Notes: generated by a model not told the origin, from the sequence alone. 64,000 nucleotides of DNA from Bacteroidales bacterium (GCA_017454335.1 JAFTDE010000056.1:1-64000), one strand, 5' to 3'; positions 1 through 8,514 are shown, counted from the first letter of the stretch. Translations and numbers: made by a program.

Positions 1-471
1 TATGAGATGACCGAGAACGTGGCCGACATGGTCGCTTCGCTCCTGCTCTTCGTTCCGGAACTGATGCTGCACGTATCCCGCCCGATCCGCTGGGACTCCG
101 ACCATGTGACCATCATGAACGACCAGACCCTCGACCTCTTCAAGGAGATCGTCCGTGCCGACGCGCTGAACCGCGCCCACATCGGTCTGGACTACTTCGA
201 CGCCGCCATCAACCGCATCGGCGCCTATGTCATCGGCACCCGCGCCACGCAGAAGTGCCTGCTGAGCGCCCTGCTCGAACCGCTCGCCAAACTGCGCGAG
301 TACGAGGACGCCGACAAGGGCTTCCAGCGCCTGGCCCTGCTCGAAGAGGCCAAGACCCTGCCGTTCGGCGCCGTATTCGATTACTTCAACCTCAAGAACG
401 ACGTCCCGGTGGGCACCGCCTTCATTCCGGAGATCGAGAAGTACGAGCGCGAAGTCACTTCCAAGCGATAA
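1..471 (+). CDS. rhaA: L-rhamnose isomerase, C-terminal part (cut by window edge)
   Basis: Isomerises L-rhamnose to L-rhamnulose in the cytoplasm, the first catabolic step. Only the last 156 residues are present; the frame is open from base 1, so the true start lies upstream. The stretch VPELMLHVSRPIRWDSDHV matches the conserved C-terminal block of RhaA, in which the His and Asp residues contribute to the metal site. The full family protein is about 420 residues. It is followed after 6 bp by the rhamnose transporter gene, a standard rhamnose-catabolic arrangement. The kinase and aldolase genes (rhaB, rhaD) are not in view and may lie upstream. Confidence 0.93.
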   Translation, partial: YEMTENVADMVASLLLFVPELMLHVSRPIRWDSDHVTIMNDQTLDLFKEIVRADALNRAHIGLDYFDAAINRIGAYVIGTRATQKCLLSALLEPLAKLREYEDADKGFQRLALLEEAKTLPFGAVFDYFNLKNDVPVGTAFIPEIEKYEREVTSKR

Positions 472-477
472 GCCGTC

Positions 478-1509
478 ATGGGATCCGCTGTATTACTGGG
501 ACTGCTGATCATCGCAGTCGGTTCCTTCTGCCAGTCCAGCTCCTACGTGCCGATCAACAAGATCAAGCAGTGGAGCTGGGAAAGCTACTGGCTGGTCCAG
601 GGCGTCTTCGCCTGGCTGATCTTCCCCTTCATCGGAGCGCTGCTGTCCCTGAGCGGGACCGGCGGCAGCTTCGGTGACCTGCTGGGGCTGATGAACGCCG
701 ATCCCAAAGCCACCTGGCTGACCATCCTCTTCGGCGCCCTGTGGGGTGTCGGAGGCCTGACCTTCGGCCTGTCGATGCGCTATCTGGGCGTGGCCCTCGG
801 CCAGAGCATTGCCCTCGGGCTCTGCTCCGGCCTGGGCGCCGTCCTGGGTCCCGTGCTGACGGGGAATGCGCATACCCTGACCTCGGCCGTGATCATCGGC
901 GTGGTCGTGACCATCATCGGTATCGCCATCATCGGCATCGCCGGCGGCATGAAGGCCGCCGCCCTGCCTGAGGAGGAGAAGAAGAAGGCCGTCAAGGACT
1001 TCAACTTCGGCAAGGGCATCGTCATCGCCATCCTGTGCGGTCTGATGAGCGCCTGCTTCAACATCGGCCTGAATTTCGGCGCCAGCCTGCACCTGCCGGG
1101 CACCAAGACGATCTTCGAATCGCTGCCCGCCACGATGCTGGTGACATTCGGCGGTTTCCTGACGAACGCGGCCTACTGCCTGTTCCAGAACAACAAGAAC
1201 AAGACTTTCTCCGACTACAAGCAGGGATCCCTGTGGGGCAACAACATCATGTTCTGCTGCCTGGCGGGCCTGTTGTGGTACAGCCAGTTCTTCGGACTCA
1301 GCCTGGGCAAGGGCTTCCTGGCCGGATCTCCGGTGCTGCTGGCCTTCAGCTGGTGCATCCTGATGTCGCTGAACGTCATCTTCTCCAATGTCTGGGGCAT
1401 CATCCTCAAGGAATGGAAGGGCGTCTCGCGCAAGACCATCGTGGTCCTGCTCTGCGGCCTGGCCGTTCTGATCTTCAGTATTTTCCTGCCCGAACTCCTG
1501 GCGAGATAA
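478..1509 (+). CDS. rhaT: L-rhamnose/proton symporter RhaT
   Basis: Inner-membrane permease that brings L-rhamnose (and related 6-deoxy sugars) in with a proton. The 343-residue product has the expected RhaT length and is hydrophobic throughout, with about ten membrane segments. It opens with a segment followed by QSSSYVPINKIKQWSWESYW, a conserved RhaT N-terminal motif. The gene starts with ATG 6 bp after rhaA and ends one base before the following GTG start, so the three genes are probably co-transcribed. Confidence 0.92.
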   Translation: MGSAVLLGLLIIAVGSFCQSSSYVPINKIKQWSWESYWLVQGVFAWLIFPFIGALLSLSGTGGSFGDLLGLMNADPKATWLTILFGALWGVGGLTFGLSMRYLGVALGQSIALGLCSGLGAVLGPVLTGNAHTLTSAVIIGVVVTIIGIAIIGIAGGMKAAALPEEEKKKAVKDFNFGKGIVIAILCGLMSACFNIGLNFGASLHLPGTKTIFESLPATMLVTFGGFLTNAAYCLFQNNKNKTFSDYKQGSLWGNNIMFCCLAGLLWYSQFFGLSLGKGFLAGSPVLLAFSWCILMSLNVIFSNVWGIILKEWKGVSRKTIVVLLCGLAVLIFSIFLPELLAR

Positions 1510-1510
1510 G

Positions 1511-2074
1511 GTGAAAATACTGTTCCTCCACGGATTGGCATCTTCGGGGGCGTACAAGACCGCAAACACGCTGCGGATCCTGTTACGCCCCTGCGATGTC
1601 ATTGCGCCCGACATCCCCATCGATCCGCACGCGGCCCTCTCCCTGCTGCAGGAGCTCTGCCGGCAGGAAGTCCCGGACCTGGTCGTGGGGCTCTCCCTGG
1701 GCGGATTCTGGGCCCAGCAGCTGCGCGGAACCCGCAAGATTCTGATCAACCCGGACTTCCATGTCGCCGGGCTGATGCGCAGCCACATCGGGACCAACAG
1801 CTACCTCTCCCCCCGGCGGGACGGCGCCGAAACCTTCGAGATCACGCCGCAGATCTGCGCGGGCTACGCCGAACTGGAGCAGCATCAGTTCGAGGGTATC
1901 ACCCCGGCGGAGATCGCGCTGACCCGGGGCATGTTCGCCGACCACGACACGGTCGTCAACGAGTGGGATACATTCGATCTGCACTACCCCGGGCGGGGCG
2001 TGCACTATCCGGGCGAGCACCTGCCGACCTTCCCGGAGATCAAGCACCATCTGCTGCCGCTGGTCGGCAAATGA
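1511..2074 (+). CDS. YqiA-like alpha/beta-hydrolase (esterase)
   Basis: A compact 187-residue cytosolic alpha/beta-hydrolase of the YqiA/UPF0227 type. It opens with the strand MKILFLHG and carries the nucleophile elbow GLSLGG near residue 60. A plausible catalytic Asp lies in FADHDTVV and a His in GEHLPTF near the C terminus. There is no signal peptide. The start is GTG at 1511, one base after the rhaT stop, which implies translational coupling. The substrate is unknown; position behind rhaT suggests removal of ester groups from imported sugar, but similar esterases occur in many contexts. Confidence 0.72.
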   Translation: MKILFLHGLASSGAYKTANTLRILLRPCDVIAPDIPIDPHAALSLLQELCRQEVPDLVVGLSLGGFWAQQLRGTRKILINPDFHVAGLMRSHIGTNSYLSPRRDGAETFEITPQICAGYAELEQHQFEGITPAEIALTRGMFADHDTVVNEWDTFDLHYPGRGVHYPGEHLPTFPEIKHHLLPLVGK

Positions 2075-2095
2075 CAGACTATCAATTTTTTTGAT

Positions 2096-2103
2096 TATAT
2101 TTG
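2096..2103 (+). promoter_or_regulatory. -7 box for the DUF4954 gene
   Basis: TATATTTG is a perfect match to the Bacteroidota -7 consensus TAnnTTTG in an AT-rich gap. It ends 22 bp before the ATG at 2126. No clear -33 TTTG is seen at the expected distance. Confidence 0.7.
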
Positions 2104-2125
2104 CAGGTTCTGAAAAATCGCCGTT

Positions 2126-4330
2126 ATGGAAAAAGTCACCGTTCTCCCTACCGACAGGCTGTACGACGCCTGGATCGATCCGAAGTACATCCCCTCCGGC
2201 AAGGACAAGTATTACCTGCGCAACAAACAGTCCCGCAGCCCGAAAGGCGGATGGAGGCACCTGCGCAGCGACGAAATCGAGCGCCTGGTCAAGAACAACA
2301 ATACGGCCGTCAGCTGGGACAACATCCTGGTCACCAACGAATTCGACACCAACATGGTGAAAGGCAACAAGTTCTACGGATTCGTCCGGATCGGCCGCAT
2401 CACCAGCGACGGACTCCAGTTCCATGACCTGCGCCTTCCGATCGGCATCAGCAATTCCTCGATCCATTCCTGCGACATCGGCGACGACTGCGCCATCCAC
2501 AACGTCCACTACCTCTCCCACTACATCATCGGCAACCGCTGCATGCTGTTCAACATCGAGGAGATGTGCTCGACGGACCACGCCAAGTTCGGAAACGGCA
2601 TCGTCAAGGACGGCGAGCCCGAGAGCGTCCGCGTGACGGTCGAAGTGATGAACGAGACGGGATGCCGCGCCGTCTATCCCTTTGACGGCATGATTACGGC
2701 CGACGCCTACATGTGGGCCAAATACATCGACGACGCGCCCCTGCAGGAACGCCTGCGCGAAATCACCCAGGCTTCGGTGGACAGCCACCGCGGCTACTAC
2801 GGCACGGTCGGCGAAGGCTGCGTCATCAAGAACTCGTCCATTATCAAGGACGCCAAAATCGGTGCCGCCTGCTATATCAAGGGCGCCAGCAAGCTGAAGA
2901 ACATCACGATCAACTCCTCCGAGAAAGAGCCTTCGCAGATCGGCGAAAACGTGATCATGGTGAACGGCATCATGGGATACGGCAGCCGCATTTTCTACTC
3001 CTGCACCGCCATCCGCTTCGTCATCGGCAACAATAGCGCCCTCAAGTTCGGCGCACGCCTGATCAACTCCGTGCTCGGGGACAACTCGACGATTTCCTGC
3101 TGTGAAGTCCTCAACAACCTCATCTTCCCCGCCCACGAGCAGCATCACAACAACTCCTTCCTGATCGCCGCCGTGACGATGGGACAGTCCAACATGGCCG
3201 CCGGCGCCACCATCGGATCCAACCACAACAGCCGTACGAACGACAACGAGGTCGTCGCCGGCCGCGGATTCTGGCCCGGCCTCTGCACCAGCATCAAGCA
3301 CTCCAGCAAGTTCGCGTCCTACACGCTGCTGGCCAAGGCGGACTATCCGGCCGAACTGAACATTCCGTTCCCCTTCTGCCTGCTGAGCAACAACACCAGG
3401 CTCGACCGGCTGGAAGTCGCTCCGGCTTTCTGGTGGAGCCACAACATGTATGCGCTCGCACGCAACAACTGGAAATTCAAGACGCGTGACAAGCGTCTGA
3501 CCAAGACACAGAACATTGAATTCGATACCTTCGCCCCCGACAGCATGGAGGAAGCCATCCGGGCCCGCAAACTGCTGGAGATCTGGACGGCCAAGGCGTG
3601 GTACCGGAAAGAGAATATTTCATTCGACGAACTCAGCGACAAGCAACTTCGGGCTAAGGGCAACGAGTTGCTCAACGGGGACCCCAAGATCGTGGATGCC
3701 CTTGAGGTGCTGGGCGAGAACATGGAGAAGAGCCGGCGGGATGTCTACATCCGCAAGGTGCACCGGGCCTATCACGCTTATGGTGATATGCTGATCCATT
3801 ACGCGGTGACCAATGCGATGGACTATCTCGAGGCCCATCCCGGCGAAACGCTGACCTCCATGTCCGCCCTGCTCAAGAGCCGCCGCCAGCGGGAGTGGAT
3901 CAACCTGGGAGGACAGCTGATGATGACGACCGAATTCGATCGCATCCGCGCGGACATCCGCGACGGCAAGCTGAACTCCTGGAAGGACATCCACAAACGC
4001 TACAATGACATCTGGAGACGCTACCCCGTTGACAAACTGCGTCATGCCTATCTCTCGCTGTGCTACGTACTGGAAGTCGAACAAATCAGCGCAGCCGACT
4101 GGCAGAAGGCCATCGACGCCGAGATCCGCATCCAGCGTTACATCTGCAAGGAAGTCTATGAATCCCGCAAGAAGGATCACGAGAATCCTTTCCGCAAGGC
4201 GACCTACCGCAACGAGGAAGAGATGACCGCCGCGATCGGCACGCTCGAGCAGAACAGTTTCGTCCGTCAGATCAAGGAAGAGACGGAACGGAACCTGACG
4301 CGTCTCGAGGAACTGCGCTCCCGCATTTAA
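2126..4330 (+). CDS. DUF4954 family protein, left-handed beta-helix type
   Basis: A 734-residue cytosolic protein resembling DUF4954, a family common in Bacteroidota with no established function. Roughly residues 95-420 show repeated hydrophobic-x-x-G/D-x hexapeptides (for example IGDDCAIHN, IGNRCMLFN, IGENVIMVN, LGDNSTISC), typical of a left-handed beta-helix as in sugar-nucleotide acyltransferases. The C-terminal 250 residues are charged and predicted helical. It has its own -7 box and is followed after 13 bp by a SIS-domain gene, so the two probably work together. A role in sugar-phosphate or nucleotide-sugar metabolism is inference. Confidence 0.7.
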   Translation: MEKVTVLPTDRLYDAWIDPKYIPSGKDKYYLRNKQSRSPKGGWRHLRSDEIERLVKNNNTAVSWDNILVTNEFDTNMVKGNKFYGFVRIGRITSDGLQFHDLRLPIGISNSSIHSCDIGDDCAIHNVHYLSHYIIGNRCMLFNIEEMCSTDHAKFGNGIVKDGEPESVRVTVEVMNETGCRAVYPFDGMITADAYMWAKYIDDAPLQERLREITQASVDSHRGYYGTVGEGCVIKNSSIIKDAKIGAACYIKGASKLKNITINSSEKEPSQIGENVIMVNGIMGYGSRIFYSCTAIRFVIGNNSALKFGARLINSVLGDNSTISCCEVLNNLIFPAHEQHHNNSFLIAAVTMGQSNMAAGATIGSNHNSRTNDNEVVAGRGFWPGLCTSIKHSSKFASYTLLAKADYPAELNIPFPFCLLSNNTRLDRLEVAPAFWWSHNMYALARNNWKFKTRDKRLTKTQNIEFDTFAPDSMEEAIRARKLLEIWTAKAWYRKENISFDELSDKQLRAKGNELLNGDPKIVDALEVLGENMEKSRRDVYIRKVHRAYHAYGDMLIHYAVTNAMDYLEAHPGETLTSMSALLKSRRQREWINLGGQLMMTTEFDRIRADIRDGKLNSWKDIHKRYNDIWRRYPVDKLRHAYLSLCYVLEVEQISAADWQKAIDAEIRIQRYICKEVYESRKKDHENPFRKATYRNEEEMTAAIGTLEQNSFVRQIKEETERNLTRLEELRSRI

Positions 4331-4343
4331 ATTAAAAACAACT

Positions 4344-5354
4344 ATGAATCTGAAAGAAAACAAATACGCTCAGTATTATCTCGTCCAGGAGATGATGGGA
4401 ACCGTTCCCACCGTCCGTCAGTTCAACCCCGCCGATTCCAAGTTCGTCGCCGACGCCGTTGCGAAAGCCGGCCGCGTGATGTTCTCCGGCGAAGGATCCA
4501 GCCGCATCATGCCGGCCAAGAACGCCCGCCGCAAGGCCATGACCTGGGGCCTGGACATCAATGTCCAGAACGAAGGATCGCACCAGGCATGCGAATACGA
4601 CCTGTCGAAGTATGCGGTTCTGCTGGACTCCAATTCCGGCCGCACCAAGGAGACCTTGCTGCTGGCCAAGAAGCTCAAGGCCGAGGGTCACAAGGCCACT
4701 TTCTCCCTGAGTGCCAATCCGGATACGCCGCTGGAGCAGGAGTGCGTGAAGGGTCACGTGCTGGGCTGCGGCTGGGAAGAGGCCGTCGCCGCCACCAAGA
4801 GCGTGGTCGAGCAGGGTCTTTTCTGCGAGTCCATCATGTGGCATGTCGCCGGCAAGGACATGGCTCCGGCGCTGAAGGGTCTGGCCGAGAAGGTCGAGAC
4901 TGCGCTCACCCTGCCGGTTCCCGCCGAGATCGTCGAGTGGGTCAAGGGTGCGCACACCATTTATTTCGGCGGCATGAATGACGGTGTCGCCGAGGAGCTG
5001 ACCCTCAAGACCAACGAGATCACCCGCCGCAAGAGCGATTTCCTGGAGGGCACCTATGCCGTCCACGGGATCGAGGAAGTGATGCAGGAAGGCGACATCG
5101 TGTTCCTGGTCAATCCGATCGAGGCGGAGTATGACAAGTTCCTGAAGGTTTTCGCCGGTGCCAAGGTGCATGTGGTGGCCATCGATACCAAGCCCACGCC
5201 GTTCGAGCGGACGATCATCGTTCCCGATGCCGGTGAGATGCAGCCGTACGTGTATCTCTGCGCGGGTTGGAACATTCTGGTCGAGGTCGGTATCTCCGAC
5301 GGCATCAATCTCGACAAGCCCGAGCGTGCCCGCAAGGTCGGTAACGAGATGTAG
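4344..5354 (+). CDS. Tandem SIS-domain sugar isomerase-like protein
   Basis: A 336-residue cytosolic protein with two SIS (sugar isomerase) domains, about residues 25-165 and 195-325, the layout of GlmS isomerase, FrlB and AgaS-type enzymes. The first domain has the phosphosugar-binding segment around FSGEGSSRIM and LLDSNSGRTKET (Ser/Thr-rich loops that hold the phosphate). There is no glutaminase domain, so it is not GlmS. It probably acts on an amino-sugar phosphate or a fructosamine-type compound, but the substrate cannot be named. It is co-directional with the DUF4954 gene, and a strong hairpin follows it. Confidence 0.78.
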   Translation: MNLKENKYAQYYLVQEMMGTVPTVRQFNPADSKFVADAVAKAGRVMFSGEGSSRIMPAKNARRKAMTWGLDINVQNEGSHQACEYDLSKYAVLLDSNSGRTKETLLLAKKLKAEGHKATFSLSANPDTPLEQECVKGHVLGCGWEEAVAATKSVVEQGLFCESIMWHVAGKDMAPALKGLAEKVETALTLPVPAEIVEWVKGAHTIYFGGMNDGVAEELTLKTNEITRRKSDFLEGTYAVHGIEEVMQEGDIVFLVNPIEAEYDKFLKVFAGAKVHVVAIDTKPTPFERTIIVPDAGEMQPYVYLCAGWNILVEVGISDGINLDKPERARKVGNEM

Positions 5355-5385
5355 TTCCGGCCTGGCAGAAAATCTGCTTGCACAA

Positions 5386-5472
5386 GCGGAGAACAAACAT
5401 ACCCCCAGGAATGCAGGAAACCCCCTGACGGGAAAGCATTCCTGGGGATATTGTTTGTCCTCCGCCGTTTTT
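5386..5472 (+). terminator. Unusually long intrinsic terminator after the SIS gene
   Basis: An inverted repeat of about 29 bp (arms 5386-5414 and 5436-5465, loop about 21 nt) pairs almost fully, with a mismatch and a small internal loop. It is followed by a T-run at 5467-5471. Both the position 30 bp after the SIS stop and the T-run fit a rho-independent terminator on the + strand. The stem is far longer than the usual 7-12 bp. Confidence 0.7.
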
Positions 5473-5476
5473 ATTC

Positions 5477-5609
5477 CCTGCAGAGCCGGACACACCCGGC
5501 GGGACCCGTGCCACCCTCGGCAACGTAAGAGGGAGGTATCCGGAGCGAAGCGAGGGATGGGGTCGAGCGCAGCGAGACGGTCTCCGCGGGTGTGGTCCGG
5601 CTCTGCAGG
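5477..5609. repeat. 133-bp palindromic element with about 22-bp terminal inverted repeats
   Basis: The arms at 5477-5498 and 5587-5609 are inverted repeats (CCTGCAGAGCCGGA then CACACCCG) with a single one-base bulge, and pairing continues imperfectly inward. Inside are a second foldback (CCACCCTCG with CGAGGGATGG) and two near-copies of a 12-mer, GAGCGAAGCGAG and GAGCGCAGCGAG. No ORF is seen. The element ends 8 bp from the stop codon of the minus-strand M28-like gene. It looks like a miniature or REP-like repeat that can fold as a multi-stem structure; whether it is dispersed in the genome cannot be told here. Confidence 0.6.
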
Positions 5610-5616
5610 AGGATGT

Positions 5617-6486
5617 CTAGCGCTGACGGAGCCAGCGGGAGATCAGCTGGACGCGGCGGCAGAAGAGGGGGTAGTCGAGGGTCTCGGGCAGGTCGCTTTC
5701 CTTGTTGGTGTGGTCGGTGATGCCGGAGGTGAACATCACGGCGGGGATTCCGTGGGAGACGAAGATGCGCTGGTCGCTGATCCGGCGGTAGAAGAAGTCG
5801 GTAAAATCCCGGCTGCCGTAGTAGTCGTAATAGAGGCGCAGGTCGGTTTCGCGGTTGGCCCGCTGCAGTTCGATGTGGTAGGAGGAGGCGCCCAGGGCGA
5901 TCAGGTAATCGGGCCAGTAGCTGCTGACAGGGGCCAGGCCGCTGCCCAGGGTATCCAGGTTCACCACCAGGGAGAAGCGCCATTTGCCGTACAGATGGTC
6001 GGCGCCGGCGAGGCCCGCGGAGTGGGCGTCCAGCGCGACGAAAAGGTAGTTCTCCCGGGGCGGATCGGCCGCGAGGGCCGCTGCGATGGCCAGCATCGCA
6101 GCCACGCCGGAGGCGTTGGCGTCCGCCCCGGGGTAGCATTTGCCGCCCAGGATGCCCAGGCCGTCATAATAGGCGCAGACCAGCACGTAACGGTCCGAGT
6201 CCGGATTGCCCCGCAAGGCGGCGATCAGGTTGCGGGCCAGGTGGCCTTCCGCCTCGAAGGACTGCACGAAGGGATCCAGTCCCGCATCCCGCAGGGAACG
6301 CAGGATGTAGAAGCCCGCCTCGGTCAGGCCGGCGCTGCCGCTCCCCCGCCCCTCGCAGGCCTCGGACGCGAGGAATTCCACGTCGCGGCGCAGGGTCTGC
6401 CCGGTGAACGGTTCCGCAGCCCGGGCTGCAACAGGCAGCAGCAGGGCAAATAAAAGGAATCTGATCTTGAACGCCCGTTTCGGCAC
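5617..6486 (-). CDS. Secreted M28-fold protein, probably catalytically dead
   Basis: A 289-residue protein with a signal peptide (KIRFLLFALLLPVAARA) and the M28 zinc aminopeptidase fold, starting at GTG. The usual metal and catalytic motifs are recognisable but altered: the AHYDH motif reads AYYDG, GADDNASG reads GADANASG, and the catalytic EE pair reads HS in ALDAHSAG. The later Asp (NLDTLG) and His (DHTNKESD) remain. Three of the key positions are therefore lost although the frame is intact, which suggests a pseudo-enzyme with a binding role in the periplasm rather than a pseudogene. Its promoter overlaps that of the opposing TPR gene. Confidence 0.78.
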   Translation of the reverse strand: MPKRAFKIRFLLFALLLPVAARAAEPFTGQTLRRDVEFLASEACEGRGSGSAGLTEAGFYILRSLRDAGLDPFVQSFEAEGHLARNLIAALRGNPDSDRYVLVCAYYDGLGILGGKCYPGADANASGVAAMLAIAAALAADPPRENYLFVALDAHSAGLAGADHLYGKWRFSLVVNLDTLGSGLAPVSSYWPDYLIALGASSYHIELQRANRETDLRLYYDYYGSRDFTDFFYRRISDQRIFVSHGIPAVMFTSGITDHTNKESDLPETLDYPLFCRRVQLISRWLRQR

Positions 6487-6496
6487 GATAAATGAT

Positions 6497-6504
6497 TATA
6501 TTTG
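6497..6504 (+). promoter_or_regulatory. -7 box for the TPR gene
   Basis: TATATTTG, a perfect consensus match. A transcript from it would start near 6507, only about 13 nt before the GTG at 6520. This argues against the in-frame TTG at 6502, which lies inside the box. Confidence 0.65.
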
Positions 6505-6511
6505 CAACACG

Positions 6512-6519
6512 CAAAAATA
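6512..6519 (-). promoter_or_regulatory. -7 box for the M28-like gene
   Basis: Read on the minus strand this is TATTTTTG. It faces the + strand box at 6497-6504, so the two polymerase sites overlap head-on. The minus transcript would start near 6509, about 23 nt before the GTG at 6486. Confidence 0.55.
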
Positions 6520-8514
6520 GTGAAAAAGATTCTCCTTTCCATACTGTCGCTGCTCTGCGCATTCAATCTCCTGGCCCAATGGGACAAGGATGTATTCATG
6601 CTGCGCGGCCGGACGGCGCTGCAGGACGGGAAATTCGCCCAGGCCATCGAGAATTTCAATGTGCTGACCTCGCTGGATACGACGGACTACTGGAGTTTCT
6701 TCTACCGCGGCATCGCCAAATACAACCTCGGGGACATCCGCGGCGCCCAGCAGGATTTCGACGCCTCGGTCCGGCTGAACCCGGTTTTCACCAACGGATA
6801 CCATTACCGCGCCATCACCGAGAGCCGTTTCGGCCAGTATGACGAGGCCTTTGCCGACTTCAACAAGGCCATCGAACTGCGGCCCGGATTCGTCGGAACC
6901 TATTTCAGCCGCGGCGTCTGCTACTTCCTGGCCCAGCGTTTCGAGGATGCGGTCGCCGATTTCGACCACTACATCCGCCGCGAGCCCAGGGACCCGTCGG
7001 CCTTCCTGAACCGGGGTGCTTCCTACCTCTTCCTCGGCGACACGACGCGGGCGCTCGAAGACTACAACCGCGCCATCCGGATCGACCGCTTCGAACCGGA
7101 AGGATACATCCGCCGCGGCCGCGTCCTGGCTTCGCAGGAGCGTTTCGAAGACGCCATCCAGGACATGAACCAGGCCATCCAGCTGGATACGTCCAATACC
7201 TTCGCCTACTTCAACCGCGCCCTGATGCTGTACGAGACCCGGGACTACAATGCGGCCATGCGGGACCTGGACAAGGTCCTGCGGGACGATCCGGGGAATG
7301 CCCTGACCCTGTACAACCGCAGCCTGATCCTGGCCCAGGTCGGGGACTACAACGCGGCGCTGCAGGACATCGACCACGTCATCAACATCAACCCGGGGAA
7401 TGTGCTTGCCTACTACAACCGGGCGGCCTTCTTCGTGGAAATGGGGCGCTACCGCGACGCGCTGGACGATTACGACAAGGCCATCGAGCTGTATCCGGAC
7501 TTCGCCAAAGCCTATCTGAACCGCTCGTACGTCAAGAACCTGCTCGGCCAGTGGCAGGCATCCCGCCGGGATTACGAAACGGCCCAGCGGAAGGTCCGCG
7601 AATACCGGGCACGGGGGCTGAGCGAAGAGGAGATGTTCGCCGACACCACCCGCAATTACAACGGCCTGCTGGCCCTGGATGCGGATTTCGCCAAGAAGGA
7701 TTTCGACAACGAACTGCTCCAGCACCGGGATGTGGACATCCGTCTGCAGCCGCTGTTCAAGTTCTCCCTGAGCGCGCAGCGCCAGACCACCGGCGCCATC
7801 ATCGAACGGCGCTACGAGAACTCGCTGCTGCAGCGTTTCCTGTCCGAGGGCAGCACGCCGCTGGAACTGGGCAACCGCAGCGCGGAAGAGGCGGCCGCCT
7901 TCCTCGCGTCGTTCACGGATGAAGGGACTCCGTCCCGGACCCATTTCGTGCGCGGCCTGCGGCTGATCCGGGACAAACAGTACAACAACGCGCTGGGCGA
8001 ACTCAACCAGGCGGTCGAAGAGGCGCAGAACGATGTCGAACGGGACCGCTACGCCCGCTTCTACCAGGCCTTCTACCTGATGAACCGGGGCGTGCTGAAG
8101 GCGGAGATGATCGATTTCATCGCCTCCATCGAGAGCAACGTCCAGACCCTGACCATGGATGACCAGGGGGCTACGCGCGCGCGGGTCAGCGACCGCTACG
8201 ACCGCCAGTACGACTACTCCGAAGCCATCGCCGACATGGAAGCTGCGGCGCAGATCCTGCCGGAGATCCCGCATATCTTCTTCAACCTGGGCAACCTGTA
8301 CTGCCTGTCGTCGCAGTTCCTCGAGTCAATCGCGAACTACGACCGGGCGATCGACCGCTACCCGTACATGGGCGAGGCCTACTTCAACCGCGGACTGGTG
8401 CTGATCTACCTCAAGGACAAGGAGAAAGGCTGCATCGATCTGTCCCGCGCCGGAGAACTGGGCATCAAGGACGCCTACAGCGTCATCGGCAAATACTGCG
8501 AAGAAGATGATTAG
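6520..8514 (+). CDS. Exported tetratricopeptide-repeat protein
   Basis: A 664-residue protein with a signal peptide (residues 1-20, ending LLAQ) followed by about ten consecutive TPR units. Typical anchors are FYRGIAKYNLGD, YFNRALMLYETRD and YYNRAAFFVEMGR. A central non-TPR segment follows (about 370-470), then two or more C-terminal TPRs. TPR arrays are protein-binding scaffolds; a periplasmic or surface location is inferred from the signal peptide. I chose GTG at 6520 because the earlier TTG overlaps the -7 box and the signal peptide begins here. It overlaps the next gene by 8 bp. The partner is unknown. Confidence 0.82.
   Translation: MKKILLSILSLLCAFNLLAQWDKDVFMLRGRTALQDGKFAQAIENFNVLTSLDTTDYWSFFYRGIAKYNLGDIRGAQQDFDASVRLNPVFTNGYHYRAITESRFGQYDEAFADFNKAIELRPGFVGTYFSRGVCYFLAQRFEDAVADFDHYIRREPRDPSAFLNRGASYLFLGDTTRALEDYNRAIRIDRFEPEGYIRRGRVLASQERFEDAIQDMNQAIQLDTSNTFAYFNRALMLYETRDYNAAMRDLDKVLRDDPGNALTLYNRSLILAQVGDYNAALQDIDHVININPGNVLAYYNRAAFFVEMGRYRDALDDYDKAIELYPDFAKAYLNRSYVKNLLGQWQASRRDYETAQRKVREYRARGLSEEEMFADTTRNYNGLLALDADFAKKDFDNELLQHRDVDIRLQPLFKFSLSAQRQTTGAIIERRYENSLLQRFLSEGSTPLELGNRSAEEAAAFLASFTDEGTPSRTHFVRGLRLIRDKQYNNALGELNQAVEEAQNDVERDRYARFYQAFYLMNRGVLKAEMIDFIASIESNVQTLTMDDQGATRARVSDRYDRQYDYSEAIADMEAAAQILPEIPHIFFNLGNLYCLSSQFLESIANYDRAIDRYPYMGEAYFNRGLVLIYLKDKEKGCIDLSRAGELGIKDAYSVIGKYCEEDD

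Noticed and set aside
5617..6486. Calling the M28-like gene a pseudogene
   Set aside because: Frame, signal peptide and fold landmarks are intact, and only catalytic positions differ, so an inactive but expressed protein is the better reading.
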